Shown one piece after another: positions 1-5,514 of a DNA stretch of 9,706 nucleotides. The stretch is from an uncultured Opitutia bacterium. GTDB lineage: Bacteria > Verrucomicrobiota > Verrucomicrobiia > Opitutales > UBA953. A program made the position numbers and the translations under genes. Below the pieces are notes generated by a model. That model had not been told where the DNA came from and searched no databases. It saw only the letters and a list, made by a program, of their open reading frames with translations. Every line of letters starts with the position of its first letter. Position 1 is the stretch's first letter. The stretch covers positions 1 through 9,706 of the forward strand of contig CAIRWP010000106.1 in assembly GCA_903882335.1 (NCBI GenBank). Direction: 5' to 3'.

Positions 1-1
1 G

Positions 2-2059
2 GCCCGCGCTTTCCTCGCGGCCGTGGTCGCCGATGCTTCCGCCCCGGCCGAACGTCGCCTCCGCGCTTTCTGGGTCGCGCTTTCGTCCACCTCCGACGTC
101 GCCGATCTCGTGGCTCTCGCCGCGCGCGATCGCGAGGCGTCGCTGCGGGCCTGGGCCGTGCGTGCCGCCGTCGAGCGCGGGCTGGCCCTGCCGCTCGTCG
201 ATGACGCCGATCCCGTCGTCCGGCGGGAACTCGCCTCCGCCTTGCAGAAGATCCCGGCTGCCACCGCTGCCGACCTCGCGGCCCGCTTGCTCGCGCATGG
301 CGAAGATGCTGCGGATCATAACCTCCCGTTGCTCGTCTGGTATGGCATCGAGCCGCTGGTCGGCGCCGATGCGGAACTCGGCATGCGTCTGGCGGTCGCC
401 TCCAAGCTGCCCAAGGTCACGGAATTCATCTACCGTCGGCTGTCCGCCGATGGCGCCGGTCGGATGCGTCTTCTCGGCATCGCCGCGCGCACGGCTGACC
501 TAGCCGCGCGGGAGCGCTTGCTCGAGGGGCTCGTCGCAGGCGTTCGGCAGGGTGGGGCGTTCGTCGCGCCCGCCGAATGGTCGGCCTGGTCGAAGGCCCT
601 TCGCGCCGACGCGGGCGCGAACCTCGTCGCCCTGGTGAACGAGCTCGATGCGCTCGCCGGCGATGAGCCGAGCCGGGCCTTTTTCCGCGGTCACCTGGCC
701 GACGCCAAGGCGCCGCCCGCCGCCCGTCAGCGAGCCTTGGCCGTCTTGGTCCAGGCGCGCGACCGCGCCGCCGCCCCGGTGCTGCACGCCTGCCTGACGG
801 ATGCTTCCGTCTCCGGCGTCCTGCGTCGCCTGGTCATCCAGGCGCTCGCTTCGCTTGGGGATGCCGACACCGCGGCTCGGCTCATCGCGGGCTACCCGAC
901 GTATTCGCCGGCGGAGCGCGCGGATGCCTTGCCCGCCTTGATCGCCAACCCCGCCGCGGCCGCCCGGACGCTGCGCGCGATCGCCGACGGTGCCCTCGAT
1001 AAAGGCGTGCTCTCGCCGGTCGCCGTCCGTCAGCTCAAGGGGATGCGCGACCCGGCCATCGATGCGCTCCTCGCCCAGGTCGTCGGCGTCGTCAACGCCA
1101 CCAAGGCCGACTTCGCGAAGACGAAGGCGAAATACGTCGACCTCCTCTCCGGCAAGGCGCTGGGCAAGGCCGACCTCGCCGCTGGCAAGGCGCTGTACCT
1201 GCAATCCTGCGGGCTTTGCCACCAGCTGTTCGGCGAGGGCAACCTCGTCGGCCCGAGCCTGACCGGCTCCAACCGCGCGAACCTCGATTACCTCTTGGAG
1301 AACGTCCTGGATCCGAATGCGCTGATCGGGAAGGACTACCAGCTCAACGTCTTCAAGCTTAAGAACGGCAATACCGTGAGCGGCTTGGTGCAGTCGGAGG
1401 ACGCGCAGGTGTTCAACACCGTCATGCCGGGCGGGGTGAAGTTCGCCGTCGCCAAGGCCGAGGTCGCCAGCCGCGAGATCCTGCCAGTCTCGTTGATGCC
1501 GGAGGGTCTCTTTGACGCCCTTAAGCCCGCCCAAGTCGTCGACCTGGTCGCCTACCTTCAGTCCCCCGATGGCAAGACCAAGCCCGTGGCCGCGCCCGCG
1601 GGTGGCGTCTGGCGCGTCGACGGCGTCGTCGAAGGCGAGTCGCTCAAGGTCCTGGGCAAGACCGGCGGACGGGTGTCGAACCAGCCGATGACCAAGTTCA
1701 AGGCCAGCCGGTGGAGCGGCAACGACCACCTCTGGTGGGCCGATGCCAAGACGGGCGACAGCCTCACGATCGCCTTGCCGATCAAGGAGCAGGGTGCCTA
1801 TCAACTCACCTTCGTCTGCACCAAGGCCCATGATTATGGCCGTTTCGAACTGCGCCTCGATGGCAAGGTCATCACCGGTCCGCAGGGTCTCGATCTTTAC
1901 AACGCCAAGGACGTCGTCACTTCCGGTGAGCTCGACGGCGGTCGCCACGAACTCGCTGCCGGCGACCATAAGCTCGAGGTGCGCAGCCTGTCCCCGAATC
2001 CCGTGGCCACCCCGCGTAACATGTTCGGCCTCGACTTCCTCAAGGTCGAAAAGAAATAA
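2..2059 (+). CDS. HEAT-repeat protein with single-heme cytochrome c domain and C-terminal beta-sandwich module (5' partial)
   Basis: The frame is open to the left edge, so the start lies outside the window; the GTG at 23 is probably internal, since coding-like sequence precedes it. Residues are counted from that GTG. Residues 1 to about 340 are Ala/Leu-rich helical repeats of HEAT type. A c-type heme site CGLCH (C396, C399, H400; bases 1208-1222) follows, inside the domain that Planctomycetes and Verrucomicrobia annotations call 'putative heme-binding domain'. It includes a GPSLTGSNR stretch and a later SLMPEGL Met, the likely second heme ligand. From about residue 530 a beta-rich segment resembles carbohydrate-binding modules. 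Family members often carry an N-terminal sugar-dehydrogenase-like propeller, which would lie upstream. Likely role (inference): an exported redox protein in carbohydrate breakdown, transcribed with the lactonase 12 bases downstream. Confidence 0.85.
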   Translation, partial: ARAFLAAVVADASAPAERRLRAFWVALSSTSDVADLVALAARDREASLRAWAVRAAVERGLALPLVDDADPVVRRELASALQKIPAATAADLAARLLAHGEDAADHNLPLLVWYGIEPLVGADAELGMRLAVASKLPKVTEFIYRRLSADGAGRMRLLGIAARTADLAARERLLEGLVAGVRQGGAFVAPAEWSAWSKALRADAGANLVALVNELDALAGDEPSRAFFRGHLADAKAPPAARQRALAVLVQARDRAAAPVLHACLTDASVSGVLRRLVIQALASLGDADTAARLIAGYPTYSPAERADALPALIANPAAAARTLRAIADGALDKGVLSPVAVRQLKGMRDPAIDALLAQVVGVVNATKADFAKTKAKYVDLLSGKALGKADLAAGKALYLQSCGLCHQLFGEGNLVGPSLTGSNRANLDYLLENVLDPNALIGKDYQLNVFKLKNGNTVSGLVQSEDAQVFNTVMPGGVKFAVAKAEVASREILPVSLMPEGLFDALKPAQVVDLVAYLQSPDGKTKPVAAPAGGVWRVDGVVEGESLKVLGKTGGRVSNQPMTKFKASRWSGNDHLWWADAKTGDSLTIALPIKEQGAYQLTFVCTKAHDYGRFELRLDGKVITGPQGLDLYNAKDVVTSGELDGGRHELAAGDHKLEVRSLSPNPVATPRNMFGLDFLKVEKK

Positions 2060-2071
2060 CCTTACCACCCC

Positions 2072-3022
2072 ATGAAAGCCCTCCTCCCGCTGTTCGTCGT
2101 CGCCTCCGTCTTCGCGGCGCCGCCCGCCCCGACCCTCGAGAAGCTCGACCCTGCCCTGGACGCGCTCGTCGCGGCCGACGCGAAGATCGAGAAGGTCGGC
2201 ACCGGCTACGGCTGGGCCGAAGGCCCGATCTGGTTCAAGGACCGCTTCGTCTTCTCCGACGTCCCGAAGAACATCGCCTACGCATGGAAGCGCGGCGACG
2301 CCGAGCCGGCCGTCTTCCTTAAGCCCAGCGGCACCGACGAGCCCTCCGACCTCCAGGGGTCCAACGGTCTCGCCGTCGACGGCAAGGGCAGCCTCGTGCT
2401 CTGCCAGCATGGCGCCCGTCGGGTCGGTCAGTCGCTCGGCGACGGCAAGTTCAAGCCCCTCGCGACCACGTTCGAGGGCAAGAAGTTCAACAGCCCGAAC
2501 GACCTCGCCATCGCCGCCGATGGCTCCGTCTACTTCACCGACCCGCCCTATGGTCTGCCGAAGGGGCAGAAGGCGGAGCAGGATTTCCACGGCGTGTACA
2601 AGCTGGCCGCCGACGGCAAGGTCACGCTCGTCAGCAAGGCGGTCAAGTGGCCCAACGGCATCGCCCTGAGCCTCGATCAGAAGACGATTTACCTCGCGGT
2701 CTCGGATAGCGCCAACACCCGCGTCGCCGCGTGCGACCTGGATGGCGGCAACCTGCGTGATATCTTCGTAGCCCAGCCGCTGAAGAAGGCCGGCCGTCCC
2801 GGTGGTTGCGACGGGCTCAAGGTCGACGCCGAGGGCAATCTCTGGACGACCGGACCGGGTGGCGTGCTCATCCTCTCGCCCCAGGGTAAGCATCTGGGCT
2901 CGATCCTCTTCCACCAGCCCACCGCGAACCTCGCCTGGGGCGAGGATGGCAAGACACTCTTCGTCACCTCGAACCATGACGTCTTCGTGTTGCGCACGAA
3001 GGTCAAGGGAGCGGGGTTTTGA
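2072..3022 (+). CDS. Secreted SMP-30/gluconolactonase-family protein
   Basis: This 316-residue protein begins with a signal peptide: a Lys at position 2, a hydrophobic stretch to about residue 16, then a Pro-rich mature start. The rest is a six-bladed beta-propeller of the SMP-30/gluconolactonase/LRE family, metal-dependent lactonases that open sugar lactones to the free acid. The four expected metal ligands are visible: E50 in WAEGPIW, N143 in SPNDL, N195 in WPNGI and D247 in GCDGL. The ATG at 2072 is chosen because it directly precedes the signal peptide; no Shine-Dalgarno sequence is evident. It follows the heme protein by 12 bases, so the two are probably cotranscribed. The nearby GntP permease and IdnO-like reductase fit a sugar-acid role, but the true substrate cannot be read from sequence. 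The stop lies 12 bases before the G-rich hexamer array. Confidence 0.9.
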   Translation: MKALLPLFVVASVFAAPPAPTLEKLDPALDALVAADAKIEKVGTGYGWAEGPIWFKDRFVFSDVPKNIAYAWKRGDAEPAVFLKPSGTDEPSDLQGSNGLAVDGKGSLVLCQHGARRVGQSLGDGKFKPLATTFEGKKFNSPNDLAIAADGSVYFTDPPYGLPKGQKAEQDFHGVYKLAADGKVTLVSKAVKWPNGIALSLDQKTIYLAVSDSANTRVAACDLDGGNLRDIFVAQPLKKAGRPGGCDGLKVDAEGNLWTTGPGGVLILSPQGKHLGSILFHQPTANLAWGEDGKTLFVTSNHDVFVLRTKVKGAGF

Positions 3023-3034
3023 TGGGGAGGGCAG

Positions 3035-3102
3035 GGGCTTGGGCTTGGGCCTGGGCTTGGGCTTGGGCCTGGGCTAGGGCTTGGGCCTGGGTTAGGGCTA
3101 GG
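3035..3102 (+). repeat. G-rich hexamer array, left arm (GGGNNN x 11)
   Basis: Eleven consecutive hexamers in perfect register begin with GGG at 3035, 3041, 3047, 3053, 3059, 3065, 3071, 3077, 3083, 3089 and 3095, followed by a final GG. The variable half is mostly CTT or CCT, with CTA and one TTA. The order CTT-CTT-CCT occurs twice in succession (3035-3070), which suggests growth by an 18-base unit. The regular GGG runs with 3-base loops fit the G-quadruplex consensus on the + strand. Bases 3065-3097 match the reverse complement of 3560-3592 at 30 of 33 positions, making this the left half of an inverted pair around the four-helix-bundle gene. Confidence 0.9.
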
Positions 3103-3140
3103 TTGAAAGCGACTTTTTCTACGGTTCACTCCTGGGGTTA

Positions 3141-3150
3141 AGGGGAGGAA
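3141..3150 (+). promoter_or_regulatory. Shine-Dalgarno sequence of the four-helix-bundle gene
   Basis: The purine run AGGGGAGGAA contains GGAGG at 3144-3148, 12 bases before the ATG at 3161. It supports that start. It is the strongest ribosome-binding site in the window: the lactonase, SDR, permease and esterase genes have no comparable motif, and the zinc dehydrogenase has only AGAGG at 3655-3659. Confidence 0.6.
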
Positions 3151-3160
3151 TCTCTCGTCC

Positions 3161-3583
3161 ATGGGAGAGAAAGGTGTGGATGGGCTGATTGCCTATCAGC
3201 AAGCGGTCTTGTTCGCCGGGAGGGTGATCAGGATTACCCAGTCATCCGCTTTGCGGAAGCATCCGTGGATGTGCGATCAACTATGCCGCGCGGCTCTGTC
3301 CGTACCCAGTAATATCGCCGAAGGCTACGAGCGGCGATCGGACCGTGATACCGCCCGGTTCTATCGGATTGCTTTGGGTTCCTGCTCGGAGGTGAGGACT
3401 CAGCTCAAGGTCTCGGTCGTGGCCGAGATGGTAGATGAATCTCAAGTGGTTGGTGTGCTCGAAGACGGCGTCAAGGTTCTGCGATTACTGAGCGGCGTTC
3501 TGCGTTTCTTGGATGAGCGCCAATCTAGGGTTGGTCTTGGTGACAAAGCCTCTTCCAAACCCAAACCCAAGCCCAAGCCCTAG
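3161..3583 (+). CDS. Four-helix-bundle protein, S23 / 23S rRNA intervening-sequence family
   Basis: This 140-residue protein carries the family signature: a Pro followed by SNIAEGYER (residues 49-58), then a Phe-led helix with ALGSCSEVRTQL (71-82). The predicted fold is an up-down four-helix bundle. Relatives are encoded in intervening sequences of 23S rRNA genes in Leptospira and Coxiella and as free-standing genes of unknown function; Avd, an accessory protein of diversity-generating retroelements, shares the fold. No reverse transcriptase or rRNA gene is in this window. Members are usually about 115-120 residues. Here the extra tail ends in four Lys-Pro pairs (133-140) encoded by the right hexamer array (3557-3580), and the TAG stop is itself part of a repeat unit. 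The start at 3161 follows a good Shine-Dalgarno sequence. Codon use is less GC-biased than in all neighbours, which suggests transfer. Function is unknown. Confidence 0.88.
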   Translation: MGEKGVDGLIAYQQAVLFAGRVIRITQSSALRKHPWMCDQLCRAALSVPSNIAEGYERRSDRDTARFYRIALGSCSEVRTQLKVSVVAEMVDESQVVGVLEDGVKVLRLLSGVLRFLDERQSRVGLGDKASSKPKPKPKP

Positions 3584-3592
3584 CCCTGGCCC
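3555..3592 (-). repeat. G-rich hexamer array, right arm (inverted relative to the left arm)
   Basis: Six hexamers ending in CCC on the + strand occupy 3557-3592: AAACCC twice, AAGCCC twice, TAGCCC and TGGCCC. On the - strand they read GGGNNN, so this array faces the left one. The best pairing is 3560-3592 with 3065-3097, 30 of 33 positions. The array overlaps the end of the four-helix-bundle gene and supplies its last eight codons and the stop. The hexamers nearest the gene (AAACCC) differ most from the left-arm consensus. Confidence 0.88.
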
Positions 3593-3613
3593 TTGGCTCC
3601 GGCCCTTGGCTCC
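3588..3613 (+). repeat. Perfect 13-base tandem duplication at the outer edge of the right arm
   Basis: The 13-mer GGCCCTTGGCTCC occurs at 3588-3600 and again, without gap or mismatch, at 3601-3613. Its GGCCC core overlaps the last hexamer of the array, so it probably arose from the array by slippage or duplication. It lies in the spacer before the zinc dehydrogenase gene. Confidence 0.85.
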
Positions 3614-3666
3614 CCCGCCAAATCCTTGCCCTTTCCGCGCAGGTCTCCCATACCAGAGGCGTCCCC

Positions 3667-4707
3667 ATGAAAGCGCTGCTGCTCACCGAATACAAAAGCA
3701 TGTCCTACACGGACGTGCCGAGTCCCGTCTGCGGTCCGGAGGAGGTCCTGATCCAGGTCAAGGCCTGCGGGATCTGTGGTTCCGATATCCACGGCTATGA
3801 TGGCTCCACCGGGCGCCGCATCCCGCCCTTGGTGATGGGGCATGAGGCGGCCGGCGTGATCACCGGCGTGGGCGCTCAGGTGACGACCCTGAAGCCGGGC
3901 CAGCGCGTGACCTTCGACTCGACCGTCTTCTGCGGCGGCTGCGTCCACTGTCAGCGCGGCGACGTGAATCTTTGCGACAACCGACAGGTGCTCGGCGTCT
4001 CCTGCGGCGATTATCGCCGCCATGGTGCCTTCGCCGAATTCGTCACGGTGCCCGCGCGCATCGTGCACGTACTGCCCGATGCCTTGGGCTTCAACGAAGC
4101 CGCCATGATCGAGGCCGTCTCCGTGGGCGTGCACGCTGTGCGCCTCACGCCCTGCACCCCGGGCGACACGGCCGTAGTCGTCGGGACCGGGATGATCGGC
4201 TTGCTCACCCTGCAGGCTGCCAAGATCGCCGGCTTCGCCCAGGTCATCGCCGTCGATACCGAGGAGTCCCGCCTCGCCGTCGCCCGCGAACTGGGGGCGA
4301 CGCATCTTTTCAACGCCAAGACCGGCGGCGACCTCACGGAGTTCGTGAAGGGGCTGACGAAGGGGCAGGGCGCCGACGCCGCCTTCGAGTGCGTCGGTCT
4401 CAACGCCACCGTGCTCTCGGCGATCCACGCGGTCCGCAAAGGCGGCACCGTGACCCTCGTTGGCAACCTCTCCCCCAAGACCGAGCTCCCGCTCCAGGTC
4501 GTCGTCACCCGCCAACTGCGCCTGCAGGGCTCCTGCGCGTCCGCCGGCGAGATCCCGCGCTGCATCGAGCTCCTCGCGACCAAGCAGATCAAGGTCGACC
4601 GGATCATCTCCGCCGTCGCCCCGCTTGAGCAGGGCGCCGATTGGTTCGCCAAACTTTACGCCGGCGCGCCCGGCGTGATGAAAGTCATCCTCGCCCCGAA
4701 CGCCTGA
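3667..4707 (+). CDS. Zinc-dependent medium-chain alcohol dehydrogenase (sugar/polyol dehydrogenase type)
   Basis: A full-length 346-residue MDR enzyme that oxidises a secondary alcohol with NAD(P). Catalytic zinc ligands are C37 (in CGICGSD), H59 and E60 (in GHE). The structural zinc site is C89, C92, C95 and C103. The cofactor-binding loop is GTGMIG at 173-178, and the acidic D197 at the end of the next strand favours NAD over NADP. The closest recognisable group is threonine/sorbitol/galactitol-1-phosphate dehydrogenases; the substrate cannot be fixed. Because an IdnO-like reductase and a GntP permease follow directly, a hexonate dehydrogenase role such as L-idonate 5-dehydrogenase is plausible, although it differs clearly from E. 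coli IdnD. AGAGG at 3655-3659, seven bases upstream, supports the ATG at 3667. The stop overlaps the next start by one base (TGATG), indicating translational coupling. Confidence 0.92.
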   Translation: MKALLLTEYKSMSYTDVPSPVCGPEEVLIQVKACGICGSDIHGYDGSTGRRIPPLVMGHEAAGVITGVGAQVTTLKPGQRVTFDSTVFCGGCVHCQRGDVNLCDNRQVLGVSCGDYRRHGAFAEFVTVPARIVHVLPDALGFNEAAMIEAVSVGVHAVRLTPCTPGDTAVVVGTGMIGLLTLQAAKIAGFAQVIAVDTEESRLAVARELGATHLFNAKTGGDLTEFVKGLTKGQGADAAFECVGLNATVLSAIHAVRKGGTVTLVGNLSPKTELPLQVVVTRQLRLQGSCASAGEIPRCIELLATKQIKVDRIISAVAPLEQGADWFAKLYAGAPGVMKVILAPNA

Positions 4708-5504
4708 TGTCCTCCCCCTTCTTCAGCCTCGCCGGCAAGGTCGCCTTCGTTACCGGCACCAGCCGCGGTCTCGGCCAGCATTTCGCCCGCGCCCTCGCGC
4801 AGGCCGGCGCCGATATCGCCCTGTCGAGCCGCGACGTCGCCAAGCTCGATGCTTTCCGCAAGGAGATCGAGGCGCTCGGTCGCCGCACCTGCGCCGTCGC
4901 CCTCGATGTCCGCGATGGCGCCAGCATCAAGGCCGGCGTCGCCGAGGTGGAGCGCCAGCTGGGGCGCATCGACATCCTCGTGAACAACGCCGGTTGCAAC
5001 ATCCGCAAGCCGGCCCTCGAGGTCAGCTGGGAGGACTGGAACACCATCCTCGACACCAATCTGCGCGGGACCTTCTTCACGTCGCAGGCGGTCGCCCCCG
5101 GCATGATCGCACGTGGCTACGGCCGGATCATCAACATCGGCTCGGTGACCTGCGTCGCCGGTTACGCGGGTCTCGCGCCCTACGGTGCCAGCCGCGGGGG
5201 CGTGAAGCAGCTCACGATGAGCCTAGCCGACGACTGGGGGCGCCATGGCGTCACCGTCAACTGCCTCGCCCCGGGCTGGTTCAAGACCGCCCAGAACGCC
5301 GTCCTTTACGAGCAGAAGGAATGGGTCGACTACCTTTGCGATCGCATCCCGCTCAAGCGCCCCGGCGCCGCCGGTGACCTCGCCGGGCCCGTCGTCTTCC
5401 TCGCTTCGGAGGAGAGCCGCTACGTGACGGGCCAGACGCTGCTGGTCGATGGCGGCATCAGCACCGGCGCCACCCGCGCCACGGTCGCCCCGCCCAAGGC
5501 CTGA
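4707..5504 (+). CDS. Short-chain dehydrogenase/reductase, gluconate 5-dehydrogenase (IdnO/Gno) type, with Arg at the catalytic Lys position
   Basis: A 265-residue classical SDR. The start at 4707 overlaps the preceding stop and places FSLAGK, typical of IdnO-type enzymes, at the N-terminus; longer upstream starts would run into the dehydrogenase gene. The nucleotide-binding motif is TGTSRGLG (16-23), followed by NNAG (93-96), N118, S146 and Y159. The family motif YxxxK reads YGASR here, so the expected catalytic Lys is R163 (codon CGC at 5193-5195). The APGWFKT segment, a later YLCDRIPLKRPG stretch and the ending LLVDGG resemble E. coli IdnO, which interconverts 5-keto-gluconate and gluconate. 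Likely role: NAD(P)-linked keto-hexonate/hexonate conversion in the cytoplasm, coupled to the preceding dehydrogenase and the permease 10 bases downstream. The exact substrate is uncertain. Confidence 0.9.
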   Translation: MSSPFFSLAGKVAFVTGTSRGLGQHFARALAQAGADIALSSRDVAKLDAFRKEIEALGRRTCAVALDVRDGASIKAGVAEVERQLGRIDILVNNAGCNIRKPALEVSWEDWNTILDTNLRGTFFTSQAVAPGMIARGYGRIINIGSVTCVAGYAGLAPYGASRGGVKQLTMSLADDWGRHGVTVNCLAPGWFKTAQNAVLYEQKEWVDYLCDRIPLKRPGAAGDLAGPVVFLASEESRYVTGQTLLVDGGISTGATRATVAPPKA

Positions 5505-5514
5505 TTCGCATCCC

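Larger units (their letters stand above)
3035..3613 (+). mobile_element. Candidate inserted unit: four-helix-bundle gene between inverted hexamer arrays
   Basis: The unit consists of a left GGGNNN array, a 58-base leader, one gene, and a right array of the same hexamer in the opposite orientation, ending in a 13-base tandem duplication. The gene is about 57% GC by hand count (216 of 380 bases, 3161-3540), against about 76% at the start of the preceding gene (2101-2220). It also has a clear Shine-Dalgarno sequence, which most neighbours lack. No transposase, integrase or convincing target-site duplication is visible. The outer ends are uncertain: a weak inverted match (3024-3033 with 3627-3636, 8 of 10) could push them outward. 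The S23 protein family is known from intervening sequences in 23S rRNA genes, which also have an ORF inside a base-paired stem. Calling this unit mobile is inference. Confidence 0.45.

Noticed and set aside
500..2977. An 825-codon open frame on the - strand, antisense to the heme protein and the lactonase
   Set aside because: It spans two well-supported genes, has no recognisable domain and is rich in Gly, Val, Asp, Arg and Glu, as expected for a frame opposite GC-biased codons. It is a composition artefact.
3103..3131. TTGAAA at 3103-3108 as a -35 box for the four-helix-bundle gene
   Set aside because: No acceptable -10 hexamer is found at 16-18 bases spacing, so a promoter cannot be supported.
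2689..3162. An open frame on the - strand with a Pro-Ser/Gly repeat tract encoded by the left hexamer array
   Set aside because: The repeat peptide follows simply from translating the array, and the rest is antisense to the lactonase. There is no ribosome-binding site or known domain.
3161..3583. The Avd accessory gene of a diversity-generating retroelement
   Set aside because: The fold family is related, but no reverse transcriptase, template repeat or variable repeat is in the window, so the more general S23-family call is kept.
3035..3613. A CRISPR array or a classical insertion sequence
   Set aside because: The repeats are contiguous 6-mers without spacers, and there is no transposase, cas gene or target-site duplication.
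3580..4515. A 311-codon open frame on the - strand across the zinc dehydrogenase gene
   Set aside because: No domain is recognisable, and the + strand frame has complete zinc and NAD motifs.
4641..4706. A longer N-terminus for the short-chain dehydrogenase starting at 4641
   Set aside because: The extra 22 residues are Arg-rich, overlap the preceding gene and lie before the conserved FSLAGK start. The ATG at 4707 gives the usual coupled overlap.
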